DNA from: Actinomycetota bacterium
GTDB lineage: Bacteria; Actinomycetota; Humimicrobiia; Humimicrobiales; Humimicrobiaceae
Length of the DNA stretch: 52,333 nucleotides
NCBI GenBank assembly: GCA_023487035.1
Contig: JAMDEN010000083.1
Coordinates: 1 to 52,333 of the forward strand
Direction: 5' to 3'
This document shows, piece by piece, positions 19,581 through 28,287 of the stretch; the stretch's first letter is position 1; each line of letters opens with the position of its first letter. The notes beneath the pieces were generated by a model. It was given only the letters and a program-made list of their open reading frames with translations. It made no database searches and was not told the DNA's origin. The position numbers and the translations under genes are program-made.

Positions 19581-20444
19581 TTACTCTGACCAGTTTGTTG
19601 TCTTATTACCTACAATTGTCATTATTATCCATATGGAAATCCCAATAAGTGCAACTAATAAAATTATTGCAAAGAAATTAGACATTCTTGCTAATGACGC
19701 GTAATATGATATTCTATTTCCAAGTCCGATCTTGCCACCAACCATATCAGATCCTACAGCAGTTATTAATCCAAAAATTCCTCCTACTAATAAACCTACA
19801 TTAATCATAGGCAATGCCAATGGAAATCTGATTTTATAAAAAATTTGAAAAGTAGATGCACCATATGATTTTGCCAGAGCTATTTTTGCTAAATCAGTTC
19901 TTCTAAAACCTGTTGTTGCATTAATCATTACCATAGGACCTGTTGCAAGAGCTACAGCAAAAATACGTGGTCCTATCCCAAACCCCCAATATAGCATTAA
20001 TAAAGGCACTAAAGCAATTGTTGGTGTTGTCACTAATATCAAAATATATGGGGTAATTATTTTTTCTATAAATGGCATTTGGGTAAGTACTGCAGCCATT
20101 ATAAGTCCTACCGCCGCTCCAATTAAATACCCAGATACAAGTTCTGCTAATGTAAAAAGTAAATGCTGATAAATATTTGGGAAAGAAGTAACGAGTGCAA
20201 CAATGATTTTGCTAGGAGGTGGTAGAATAAAATCTGGCACATTAAGAACCCTTACAAGTAGTTCCCACAAACCAATTACAAAAATAGCTACAGCAATAAT
20301 TCCAACTGTTTGTTTCCAGCCGCGAATTTGCGTTGAATAAGCAGCACTAGAAATATTCAAATTAGAAATTTCCTTAGAATGGGTATCCTGTTTTTCTTCA
20401 AAATCAGGAACTTTTTGTTCTAATTCTTTATCATAACTATCCAT
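19581..20444 (-). CDS. ABC transporter permease (NitT/TauT type)
   Basis: Membrane subunit of an importer of the SsuC/TauC/ThiX type. An N-terminal cytoplasmic tail of about 42 residues precedes six predicted membrane segments (about residues 45-280). The conserved interaction loop is FRRTDLAKIALAKSYGASTFQIFYKIRFPLALPMI (about residues 174-208), containing the EAA-like pattern A..YGAS..Q.F..I..P.ALP. It follows the ATPase gene by 95 bases. The family carries sulfonates, nitrate, thiamine precursors and many other small compounds; the substrate cannot be named. Confidence 0.88.
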   Translation of the reverse strand: MDSYDKELEQKVPDFEEKQDTHSKEISNLNISSAAYSTQIRGWKQTVGIIAVAIFVIGLWELLVRVLNVPDFILPPPSKIIVALVTSFPNIYQHLLFTLAELVSGYLIGAAVGLIMAAVLTQMPFIEKIITPYILILVTTPTIALVPLLMLYWGFGIGPRIFAVALATGPMVMINATTGFRRTDLAKIALAKSYGASTFQIFYKIRFPLALPMINVGLLVGGIFGLITAVGSDMVGGKIGLGNRISYYASLARMSNFFAIILLVALIGISIWIIMTIVGNKTTNWSE

Positions 20445-20539
20445 AAAAACTCCTTACAAAATATAGCTACTGATTAATATTTATTTAATAAAAAAAATAA
20501 ACCAATCTATTTATTAATATTCATATTTTTATTCATAAA

Positions 20540-21355
20540 TTAGGTGATAGTACTATAAGCTTGACTTTTATACTTACCTTCTTTTTTTTGCTTTTCAACA
20601 TCTTCAACAATTTTTCTTTTTATCTCAGCAACAATATTAAAATATCTCATTTCCATTGTAATTCCTTCAGGCCTTGGTCTAGGTAAATCTATATTAAAAA
20701 TTGCTGAATTTGTACCAGGTCTTGCTGTCATTACATATACTTTATTTGCAAGATATACTGCTTCTTCTATCCTATGCGTTACAAAAACTATAGTTTTTTG
20801 GGTTTTCTCCCATAATTCCAATATTAAAGTATCCATCTCATCTCTTGTATATGCATCTAGAGCACCAAAAGGTTCATCCATAAGCAATATTTGCGGATCA
20901 AACGAAAGTGCTCTTATAATTGAAGCTCTTTGTTGCATTCCTCCTGATAACTCTCTCGGATGATGATTTTCAAATCCATCAAGCCCAACACTTTTTATTA
21001 AATCTTGTATTTTACTCTTATATTCCTTAATATTCTTACCCATTATTTCAAGTGGAAAATATATATTTTGAATTAAATTTCTCCAAGGAAGAAGATTTGC
21101 TTGTTGAAAAACAATTCCTACACTTTGTCTAGGTTTGTCAACAATTTTATCAAGTATTATTGCTTTACCTGAAGTAAAAGGATGTAGTCCGGTTAAACCC
21201 CAAAGTAATGTCGTTTTACCGCAACCACTAGGACCAACAATTGCTACAAAATCTCCTTTTTCTACTTCCATTGAAAAGTTTTTTACAGCTTCTACTGGTC
21301 CTCTATCACTATCATAAGTCTTACTAACATTTTCAACTATTATATCTTTAACCAT
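20540..21355 (-). CDS. ABC transporter ATP-binding protein (NitT/TauT type)
   Basis: Cytoplasmic ATPase of the importer. Walker A GPSGCGKTT at residues 41-49, Q-loop FQQANLLPW at about 83, signature LSGGMQQR at 136-143, Walker B LLMDEPFGALD at about 157-167, switch His in FVTHRIEEA. The NLLPW and MDEPFGALDA motifs are typical of the SsuB/TauB/NrtD group. At 271 residues it is of normal length. The ATG has GGAG upstream. A stable hairpin separates it from the binding-protein gene, so it is probably expressed at a lower level than that gene. Confidence 0.92.
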   Translation of the reverse strand: MVKDIIVENVSKTYDSDRGPVEAVKNFSMEVEKGDFVAIVGPSGCGKTTLLWGLTGLHPFTSGKAIILDKIVDKPRQSVGIVFQQANLLPWRNLIQNIYFPLEIMGKNIKEYKSKIQDLIKSVGLDGFENHHPRELSGGMQQRASIIRALSFDPQILLMDEPFGALDAYTRDEMDTLILELWEKTQKTIVFVTHRIEEAVYLANKVYVMTARPGTNSAIFNIDLPRPRPEGITMEMRYFNIVAEIKRKIVEDVEKQKKEGKYKSQAYSTIT

Positions 21356-21372
21356 TTAAGCTCCTTGACTTT

Positions 21373-21418
21373 AAAACAGCTGCTAATCTTCTGCTTGGCA
21401 GAGACCAGCAGCTGTTTT
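21373..21418 (-). terminator. Stem-loop between binding-protein and ATPase genes
   Basis: AAAACAGCTGCT at 21373-21384 and AGCAGCTGTTTT at 21407-21418 form a perfect 12-bp stem, with an inner TCTGC-TTG-GCAGA hairpin in the loop. In the direction of transcription the stem ends in a run of T. It could act as an attenuating terminator or an RNA-stabilising end that favours the binding-protein transcript over the membrane subunits, a common layout in ABC importer operons. Confidence 0.65.
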
Positions 21419-21469
21419 ATTTATAAAACTATTATCTTTAAAATCATTTCAAAATAATAATCTACAATT

Positions 21470-22675
21470 TTACCAGTTTCCTGTAACTTCCACATTTTTC
21501 CATGTATCATCTAGTTTGAAGTTTTCAGCATCACTTTTTACTTTTGCTTTATCAAAACTATTAATATCCTTTATTAGATCATTTGTAATTACCTGATCTA
21601 CTGTTAAATGATTTTTAGTTTGTCCTAATTGATAAATAGTATCTAGATAATTTTTCCATGAATCTACTGGAGACATACCATAACCACCAAGTTTTCTTTC
21701 ACTTTCTGTATACGCCCAGTGCAGTTGATTCATTGAATCCAAAGCAAGCTTTGGCGTCATTTGCTCTCTCACAGCAGCAAATTTATTATAAGTTATTTGT
21801 GCAGCTGCTCGCGGATTTATTCTTGCAAATTCAATTCCCATTGCTGCTGCTTTAAAGAATTTTACATATAAATCTTTCTTTGCAGAATCACTTAAATCTG
21901 ATTTTCTTACACAATAACCATTTGCTGGGTGCTTTGAAAATGTCTCACCAATTAAATATCTTAAATTAAGACCTTGAGCATCCCACTGTGCTCTTAAACC
22001 TCTCCAACATAAAGCAGCATCTGCTTGACCTTGTGCTACAGCCTGGCCCCAAGATTCTCCAACAGTTACATATTTTACAGATTTTGGATCTATGCCAGCT
22101 TCAACAAGTATAGGATCAACGATTACAGTCCAGCCTGACATACCTATTGAAATTGTTTTCCCTTTAAGATCTTGTACAGTTTTAATTGGGCTATCTTGTT
22201 TAACAGCAAAGTCAAAAACCTGGCTTGCCATCATTTCAAAGACTTGTATTACATCCATACCTGTATCAACACTTGCTGTAAGAACACCTGGAGAAGGATA
22301 CCCAACATCTGCTTTTTTCTGATCAACAAATTTTGTTGTTGCTAAAGCATCATTAGGTCCCGGTTCCATATCAACATCAATCCCAAAATCTTTAAAATAA
22401 CCCATTTCAATTGCAACCCATAAGTTATAATCATCCATAACTTCAAGAGTCCCTCTCGGACTTATAAATGTCATCTTTGTTAAATTCCCAGGCGCAGCAG
22501 TAGTTGTTGTCTCTTCGGCAGCCGCAGCAGTAGTTGTTGTCTCTTCGGCAGCCGCAGCAGTAGTTGTTGTCTCCCCCGTAGTTGGAGCATTTGATTTACA
22601 TCCAACAAAAGAAAAACTTACAACTAATAAAATTATTAAAACTGTTACAAAAAATAATAGCGTTATTTTTTTCAT
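21470..22675 (-). CDS. Lipid-anchored NMT1/THI5-like substrate-binding protein
   Basis: Extracytoplasmic binding protein of the importer. The signal segment (about residues 4-25) ends in a lipobox FSFVGC, so Cys26 is the lipid anchor. A linker of about 40 residues follows with near-perfect repeats of TTTTAAAAEE. The binding domain starts near residue 66: KMTFISPRGTLEVMDDYNLWVAIEMGYF, then DQKKADVGYPSPGVL, VQDLKGKTISIG, GESWGQAVAQGQADAALCWRG. These are typical of the NMT1-like group that binds pyrimidines, taurine or other small compounds. It precedes the ATPase and permease genes in the same direction. The gene has a strong GGAGG-type ribosome site. Confidence 0.88.
   Translation of the reverse strand: MKKITLLFFVTVLIILLVVSFSFVGCKSNAPTTGETTTTAAAAEETTTTAAAAEETTTTAAPGNLTKMTFISPRGTLEVMDDYNLWVAIEMGYFKDFGIDVDMEPGPNDALATTKFVDQKKADVGYPSPGVLTASVDTGMDVIQVFEMMASQVFDFAVKQDSPIKTVQDLKGKTISIGMSGWTVIVDPILVEAGIDPKSVKYVTVGESWGQAVAQGQADAALCWRGLRAQWDAQGLNLRYLIGETFSKHPANGYCVRKSDLSDSAKKDLYVKFFKAAAMGIEFARINPRAAAQITYNKFAAVREQMTPKLALDSMNQLHWAYTESERKLGGYGMSPVDSWKNYLDTIYQLGQTKNHLTVDQVITNDLIKDINSFDKAKVKSDAENFKLDDTWKNVEVTGNW
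22493..22572 (-). repeat. 30-bp tandem repeat encoding the lipoprotein linker
   Basis: Two perfect 30-bp units (22501-22530 and 22531-22560) are followed by a 12-base partial unit and preceded by 8 matching bases. Read as protein they give TTTTAAAAEE repeated. The unit length is a multiple of three, so gain or loss of units would keep the frame and only change linker length. The segment is far richer in G and C than its surroundings. Confidence 0.85.
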
Positions 22676-22869
22676 TTTGTGTCTCCTCCTTACACTAATG
22701 AAATTTATAAATACCTTTAAAACTTAAAAAAGATATGATAATTATTCTATAATCTACCTCCTTCTAAAAATTTAAAAATATCTAATAATTTCTAAAATAA
22801 AAATAATGTTTTAGAAAATATAAATTCCTCCTTCCTTATAAAAATAATTCCTGTTATTAAAAAATTATT

Positions 22870-23799
22870 TTAATGCATCTCAGCTTCACAAGTTCCTAAT
22901 GCTGGTTTATAAAAATTAAATTGAACATTAGAATGATCGGCCAATAACGACATTGGTACAGATGAATCTTGAATCTTTTTAGAAATCATATATGTTGTAA
23001 GCCTCATTCCAAATGGGTTATCATGCATTCCTGCATGCCATATTGAAACTTTATCAGATTTCCAAGTTTCAACAGGACCTACTGTTATCGCTTCTGAAGG
23101 AATATTTGAAACAACTCCACCTGCTGAAGTCCTTGCATTTTGTATGAGGGTTATTGGATGTAGCTTTACTACTCTTGCATTTAACTTTCGAAATTCTTCA
23201 GGCAATGGAGGACTATCTTTGTATCTTCCTTCTCTTCTTACAGGATCATTAAAAGCCCAATGTTTTGTCTCTCCCTGACCACCTTGCATAATAAGGCATT
23301 TAATGCTGTCGTAAGATTTAGAATATTCTTCAATATTATCAGCTCTTAAAAAATGAATATTTTCATCAGGCATTCTTAAGTCTTTCCTAATTTTATTAAA
23401 ACATAAATCCATATCAGCTTTTGCAAAACTTAAAGGATTAGTAATAGGAGCTTCTTTTCCATTAATAAACCATTCATCCATAGCCCAAAAATGTCCATCT
23501 TTAACATTTATTTCAAGATCATTTACAATTTCTGCTACAAGAGGCAGTTGCTCTGTTGGACCAATAGGACCACATATTCCTACAGGGTTAGTACTTGTAG
23601 ATTTTTGCCAGCAATATATATATTCAAGAGCTTCAGCCACATAAAAAGATTCAAGGGTATCATAAAACTTTACAGTAAAGCCCGGTCTTGAAAGATTTAG
23701 CATATCGTCTGCAGTAAGTTTTGCAGCTTCTTTTAGTATTTCTTCATCTAAAGTAGTATAATCCCACCACTCTGGAGCAATCTTACTTAAATTCCTCAT
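22870..23799 (-). CDS. Glucosamine-6-phosphate deaminase/isomerase-like protein (NagB superfamily)
   Basis: A divergent NagB/6-phosphogluconolactonase-fold protein of 309 residues. Family features: a Gly-rich phosphate loop region [18 protein letters not shown] (about residues 73-90), [12 protein letters not shown] corresponding to the NagB MDEY catalytic block, and [21 protein letters not shown] corresponding to GxDGHIAFNEP with its His. Later come [19 protein letters not shown] and the C-terminal [13 protein letters not shown]. Classical NagB is about 240-260 residues; this one is longer. I start at the ATG at 23799, which has AAAGGGGG before it. It stands between the M20 and binding-protein genes. 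It may isomerise or deaminate a phosphorylated amino sugar, but the divergence leaves the reaction open. Confidence 0.7.
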   Translation of the reverse strand: MRNLSKIAPEWWDYTTLDEEILKEAAKLTADDMLNLSRPGFTVKFYDTLESFYVAEALEYIYCWQKSTSTNPVGICGPIGPTEQLPLVAEIVNDLEINVKDGHFWAMDEWFINGKEAPITNPLSFAKADMDLCFNKIRKDLRMPDENIHFLRADNIEEYSKSYDSIKCLIMQGGQGETKHWAFNDPVRREGRYKDSPPLPEEFRKLNARVVKLHPITLIQNARTSAGGVVSNIPSEAITVGPVETWKSDKVSIWHAGMHDNPFGMRLTTYMISKKIQDSSVPMSLLADHSNVQFNFYKPALGTCEAEMH

Positions 23800-23905
23800 T
23801 TTTCCCCCTTTCAAAAAATTTTCAGTAAATCAGTTTAATATATTCAAATTAATTTAAGTTAATTTCTTTAAAATAATTATAAAATCTAAAAAACCAATTA
23901 AATTA

Positions 23906-25198
23906 TTAACCACACCACTCATTTATAAATATTATAAATATGGTAATAAGTGAATATATATCCTCCAACAATACCCATTCATCTGAACCATGAATATTAT
24001 CACCACTTGGACCTAAAATTATTACCGGCATTTTACCCTGATCTCCGTAAATAGCCATATCACATGACAAAGATGCACCACTGACAACCTGGCTAATCTT
24101 TGTATAATTCTCATAAACTTCAATCAGTTTCTGAATTCCACTATCATTTAAATCAGATTCCCAAGGTCTTACATAATGAAATGTGGGTATTATTTCAAAT
24201 TCAAATAATTTTAAAATTGGATCAGTTTTGAAACTCTTTTCCCAGAACTTTTTAAATTCATTATAAAAATATTTTTCACTCATACCTGGGTAAGACCATA
24301 CAATCCATGAAATTTTTGTCATAAGGGGATTTCCCATTTGTGTAAACTCTCCTGGTATTTTTGAGTCTATATCCCATAAAAGTATATTTAACTCTTTCCC
24401 CGGTTCATTAAATAAATCGTGTTTATTTACAGATCTCCAGTATTTTTCCCATTCCTTAAATAGTTCAATAACTCTTGCAGCGCCATTTATCGGATTGGGA
24501 ATTGAATAACCCATAAAAGGCATACCACCTGCTTTACCTTTTAAAACTAAATCTCCTAAAAATGCACCCAGGCATGCCACACAAATCTGCATCCTTGTAG
24601 GTTCTGTAAGAATTGCCAGATCAGCATTATATCCTTTAAGTCTAGATGCCAATGTCCCATTACCGCCTGCAAATTCTTCATCAACAACACTTTCAAAAAT
24701 TATGTCCCCTTGCGGTTTAAAACCTATTTCTTTTAATATCCTGATAGCCCAGTATGCTGAAGCCAAACCACCTTTCATATCAACAGTACCTCTTCCATAA
24801 AGCTTTCCGTCTTTTTCAACGGGCTCGTATGGTCTGCATACTTTCCAGTTATCAGGTTCAAAAGGTGCAACATCTACATGCCCGCTAAATAATAAGGATT
24901 TACCTTTTTTTATTCCTTCCCATTTTGCAACAACATTTTTCCTGTTGTTTGAATAATATCTTCCATTAAGCCAGAAAGGATTATCTTTTATCCCTGGAAT
25001 ATCTTCAGGTGAAAACATATCTGTTTTAAGTCCGATAATTGAACACTCTTTTTCAATAAATTTTTGAGCTTCTCCCTCATTTCCATTCGGAAAACGGTTT
25101 TCACTTGGAAAACGCACCAGAGACTTTAGCCATTCAATAATTTCACCTTTTCTTTTTGAAACTTCTTTCTGAACTATTTCCGGAGTTATTTTTATCAT
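23906..25198 (-). CDS. M20 family metallopeptidase/deacylase (ArgE/DapE type)
   Basis: A 430-residue di-zinc hydrolase of the ArgE/DapE/ACY1 family, removing acyl or aminoacyl groups from small amides. Metal ligands are visible: LLFSGHVDVAPFEPDNW (His, about residue 106), GRGTVDMKGGLASAY (bridging Asp), VVDEEFAGGNGT (catalytic Glu and metal Glu), AILTEPTRMQ (metal Glu), and HGSDEW near the C-terminus (last His). The dimerisation/lid domain lies at about 210-330. Its ATG overlaps the stop codon of the M24 gene by 4 bases (ATGA), so the two are translationally coupled and probably act on the same substrate. Confidence 0.88.
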   Translation of the reverse strand: MIKITPEIVQKEVSKRKGEIIEWLKSLVRFPSENRFPNGNEGEAQKFIEKECSIIGLKTDMFSPEDIPGIKDNPFWLNGRYYSNNRKNVVAKWEGIKKGKSLLFSGHVDVAPFEPDNWKVCRPYEPVEKDGKLYGRGTVDMKGGLASAYWAIRILKEIGFKPQGDIIFESVVDEEFAGGNGTLASRLKGYNADLAILTEPTRMQICVACLGAFLGDLVLKGKAGGMPFMGYSIPNPINGAARVIELFKEWEKYWRSVNKHDLFNEPGKELNILLWDIDSKIPGEFTQMGNPLMTKISWIVWSYPGMSEKYFYNEFKKFWEKSFKTDPILKLFEFEIIPTFHYVRPWESDLNDSGIQKLIEVYENYTKISQVVSGASLSCDMAIYGDQGKMPVIILGPSGDNIHGSDEWVLLEDIYSLITIFIIFINEWCG

Positions 25199-26361
25199 AA
25201 TTCTATTATTTCCCTTTTATAACTTGTAAGTTCTTTTATACCTTTATCAGTAATTAAAATTCCATCCTCATAACGTAAACCGTTAATTCCATCTGAAAGC
25301 CATATATCAATATTAAAAAGCATTCCGGGTTCTATAATAAAATCTGCATTCTCTGCAAGCCAAAAACCTTCAACCTCTGAATGTCCAGTTCCGTGTGCAG
25401 GTCCATATAAAGTAAAATTTTCATAACCATAATTAGACAGAATCTTATAATAACCATCAAATATACTTGACGCAATTATTCCAGGTTTAATATTATCAAG
25501 TGCATACTGAAATGCTTCCAATGCAACTTCCATCAATGCTTTGGCTGATTTGGGAACTTTACCTATTGAAAAAGGTCGGCACATATTACCGCAATAACCC
25601 ATATATTTTGCTCCAAAAGTAAACTGTATTAATTCATTTTTTTCTATAGGCTTATCTGTCGAGCGGCATAAGCTCAATCTTGTATGATCACCTGAACATA
25701 CCCATGACGGATAAGGCATCCCTTCTGCACCCATGGATAACATTTTTGTACGTGCAATAGCTTCCACCTCCCACTCTTTCATACCAGGTTTTACAGCATT
25801 AAGAGCAGTTTTCATTGCTTCTTCTGATATATGGTATGCTTCAATAATATATGGTATTTCATCTTTTGATTTTATTTTTTGAACATTTAATAATAGATTA
25901 TCTGCTCTAGAAAATTGTGCATCTGGAACAGCCTTATTTAATTCTTTAAATAATACATAAGGGAAAATATTCCAGTTACCTATACCAATTTTTTTTGGAT
26001 TCTTTTTGCAGACTTTTGAAATTATTTCACTAAAATTCATTTCATCCACTTTTGGTACCCACTCGGGTGCACAAGTTTCAACAAGCAATGGATTTATAAA
26101 TATTAAAGGTACTGATGAAAATTCTTTTGCAAATTCATATGATTCAGGTCCACCTGTTAAAAGTGCAGCTTTACCTTCTGCAGGAACAATTACAACAGCA
26201 AAATCAAAAAAAGGCCAGAAACCTGTTAAATAACGTGAAGAAGCAGATTCACATTCACTACTGTAACTTATAAACAAATCAATTCCATTTTTATTTAATT
26301 CTTTTTGTAATCGAGCTACCCTATCGTCATATTCCGAAGAAGGGAGTGGATTTAATCTCAT
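25195..26361 (-). CDS. M24 (creatinase/aminopeptidase P fold) protein lacking metal ligands
   Basis: A 388-residue protein with a creatinase N-terminal domain (about residues 10-150) and a pita-bread catalytic domain (about 165-380). In metal-dependent M24 peptidases the ligands sit in D-x-G ... S-D-x-x-R, H, E and E. Here the first pair reads FTFGAKYMGYCGNMCRPF, with Thr and Asn at the two Asp positions. The next motif keeps GTGHSEV, the fourth reads FNIDIWL (Asp for Glu), and the last RYEDGILIT keeps Glu. This resembles the metal-free non-peptidase branch of the family (creatinase, ectoine hydrolase DoeA) rather than a dipeptidase. Coupled with an M20 gene, it recalls the DoeA/DoeB pairing, though the substrate here need not be ectoine. 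Confidence 0.8.
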   Translation of the reverse strand: MRLNPLPSSEYDDRVARLQKELNKNGIDLFISYSSECESASSRYLTGFWPFFDFAVVIVPAEGKAALLTGGPESYEFAKEFSSVPLIFINPLLVETCAPEWVPKVDEMNFSEIISKVCKKNPKKIGIGNWNIFPYVLFKELNKAVPDAQFSRADNLLLNVQKIKSKDEIPYIIEAYHISEEAMKTALNAVKPGMKEWEVEAIARTKMLSMGAEGMPYPSWVCSGDHTRLSLCRSTDKPIEKNELIQFTFGAKYMGYCGNMCRPFSIGKVPKSAKALMEVALEAFQYALDNIKPGIIASSIFDGYYKILSNYGYENFTLYGPAHGTGHSEVEGFWLAENADFIIEPGMLFNIDIWLSDGINGLRYEDGILITDKGIKELTSYKREIIEL

Positions 26362-26433
26362 TACCTTGCCTCCTGATATCAGCTATCTATAAATATAAAA
26401 TTTTCGACTAATAAAATATCGCATTAATTATTT

Positions 26434-26790
26434 CTATTTTTTGCCTTTATCGAACCATTGATTTTTATTTCCTAAATACTGCATAAGTTCAACGACAGTG
26501 CCATCTTTGTATTCATAAAAACCAACTTTTAAAAAACCTCCAACTTCAAATGGTTCTAAAAGTACTTTAAGCCCTTTTGATGCCTCTTCTAAATTATCTA
26601 CGTTATAAGCTATATGACTTCTCTCTCTTACCGGGCCTTTTACAGGTGTGTCATTTTCATAACGTAACCATTCAACATGAAAAGGGTGATCTTTTGGATT
26701 AGTAACCCAGACTCTTGTTGATTCCACCCAATTTTCATCATCCTTTTTTTTATCTGTTATTAATCCAACATGATCAAACTCCATTTTCAT
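26434..26790 (-). CDS. VOC (glyoxalase/bleomycin resistance) domain protein
   Basis: A 118-residue protein of the vicinal-oxygen-chelate fold. It begins KMEFDHVGLITDKK, with the family-typical F-x-H-V-G-L strand and His ligand. The second half has SHIAYNVDNLEEASKGL, resembling the second ligand block, and ends with VGFYEYKDGTVVELMQYLG with the E ligand. These are the positions that hold a divalent metal in VOC enzymes. Members can be isomerases, epimerases, lyases or dioxygenases. A good ribosome site (GGGAGG) precedes the ATG. It lies between the M24 and dehydrogenase genes and probably handles an intermediate of the same pathway. Confidence 0.78.
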   Translation of the reverse strand: MKMEFDHVGLITDKKKDDENWVESTRVWVTNPKDHPFHVEWLRYENDTPVKGPVRERSHIAYNVDNLEEASKGLKVLLEPFEVGGFLKVGFYEYKDGTVVELMQYLGNKNQWFDKGKK

Positions 26791-26868
26791 TTAATTGCCT
26801 CCCTTATATATTCATAAAATTATTACTGGTTTATGTTTCTGTCTTATAAATAATTAATAATTTAAAAG

Positions 26869-27870
26869 CTAAAATTCAATTACCCTATTTTCTTTTGCTG
26901 ATTTTTCTGCCATCCTCATAGCATAAACTACATCCCTTGATTCCTGAGGTGTTATTATTGTTGGCTTTTTCCCTTCTGAAATACACTTAAGGAAATAATC
27001 GAATTCTTCTTTTAGATACCCTCTTCTCATCCCATGGACTTTCGGCCAATATGTAGATTGAGGATAACTTATACCTTTTTTTGTAAGAACAGAATAATAA
27101 TCGCCTGAATTATTAATATTAATGATTCCGTCTGTGCCTATTATTTCCATTTTTGCATCAATAGCAAAGGGGGCATTATCAGGTAAACTCCAAACATTCT
27201 CGATAACTGCAAAAGTTCCATCATCCAGTCTAAAAAAGGCCCATGCTACGTCATCATACTTAAATTCAGGTCGAGTACTGGTAGTCTGTGCATAAACTGT
27301 TTTAGGTTTTGCACCTGTATACCATAACATTAAGTCAAAATCATGTATCCCGTCACCAAATAATGCACTTATTTTATTTAGTGAACTTTCTGTTATCCAT
27401 TTGGCAAGATTTCTTTTTGCATGAATGGATATTATCTTACCAATACTGCCTGCATCAATTTCTTCTTTTGCAAGAGCATAAGCCGTATCAAATCTGCAAA
27501 CATGTCCTACCATAAAAAATTTATCAGTATTTTTTAAAGCTTCCAATATTTTGTCACATTCCTCAGCATTATTTGCCATAGGTTTTTCAAGAAATACATG
27601 CTTCCCTGCATTTATTGCATCTATTGCCGGCTGCATATGGTCGTAAACATGTGTAACTATTGAAACCATGTCAATATCCTTATCAGCAAGAAGTTCATGA
27701 TAATTAGTATATGTCTTCTTAATATTATATTTGTTAGCAATTTCTTTAAGGCGTTCCTCACGTCTAGTACAAACAGCAGTTACATCCGCAAGAGGAAGTG
27801 CTTGCAGAGTATCGATATGATGCTCACCAAACCATCCTAAACCAATAACTCCGACTTTAATTCTTTCCAT
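26869..27870 (-). CDS. Gfo/Idh/MocA family oxidoreductase (first enzyme gene of the regulon)
   Basis: NAD(P)-dependent dehydrogenase of about 333 residues. The Rossmann motif is KVGVIGLGWFGEHHIDTL, followed by DMVSIVTHVYDHMQPAIDAINAGKHVFLEKPMANNAEECDKI with E-K-P, and the active-site block FGDGIHDFDLMLWYTGAKP (Asp-Gly-x-His-Asp). The open frame extends 13 codons upstream to 27909, but the ATG at 27870 is preceded by AAAGGAGGT 11 bases away, so I take that as the start. A strong promoter with operator-like repeats lies about 200 bases upstream, placing this gene at the head of the catabolic transcript. Substrate unknown; inositol- or glucoside-type compounds are common for the family. Confidence 0.86.
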   Translation of the reverse strand: MERIKVGVIGLGWFGEHHIDTLQALPLADVTAVCTRREERLKEIANKYNIKKTYTNYHELLADKDIDMVSIVTHVYDHMQPAIDAINAGKHVFLEKPMANNAEECDKILEALKNTDKFFMVGHVCRFDTAYALAKEEIDAGSIGKIISIHAKRNLAKWITESSLNKISALFGDGIHDFDLMLWYTGAKPKTVYAQTTSTRPEFKYDDVAWAFFRLDDGTFAVIENVWSLPDNAPFAIDAKMEIIGTDGIININNSGDYYSVLTKKGISYPQSTYWPKVHGMRRGYLKEEFDYFLKCISEGKKPTIITPQESRDVVYAMRMAEKSAKENRVIEF

Positions 27871-28063
27871 ATTTATTATTACCTCCTTTAAAAAAATAAT
27901 TTGCTTCACAAATACATTATTAATTTTAAGCTCACGATATTAATTTATTATGGATTTATTATGGCCTTATTGCATATATTCTTTTTGTTTTATAACTAAA
28001 ATTTAGATCTTAAAAATATTAAAAAATTTTTTTAATACTCCCTTAATTATTCTTAAGCCTTAC
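27871..28063 (-). other. Long untranslated leader of the catabolic operon
   Basis: About 200 bases separate the predicted transcription start from the first start codon. The stretch is AT-rich, with no open frame and no riboswitch fold that I recognise. The remaining part of the gap, 28108-28287, towards the lacI stop codon, holds only A/T tracts. Confidence 0.4.
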
Positions 28064-28107
28064 ATTAACGTTAATATTACTTTATCGTTAATGTTAAATT
28101 TTGTCAA
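28064..28107 (-). promoter_or_regulatory. Promoter with two operator-like repeats in front of the catabolic operon
   Basis: On the minus strand TTGACA (28102-28107) is separated by 17 bases from TAAAGT (28079-28084), a good sigma-70-type promoter. The perfect palindrome ATTAACGTTAAT (28064-28075), centred on CG as in LacI-family operators, lies at the expected transcription start. A second copy, TTATCGTTAAT (28082-28092), overlaps the spacer and -10 box. The matching 11-mers TTA(A/T)CGTTAAT are exactly 17 bases apart. Repression by the neighbouring LacI-type regulator is the simplest reading. Confidence 0.72.
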
Positions 28108-28287
28108 GTTTTATTTATTATTTATTATTAAAAAAAAGAAAAAAATTCTTATTTTTTATAAATTTCAAGATAATTTATCTTTTTTCTTCTTACTATTTTT
28201 TGAAAATATTTTTAAAAATGGAAAATAAGAATATAAGGATTTAAAATTTTAAAAAGAGGTTTTAATGATTTTTTATTTCATTTACAA

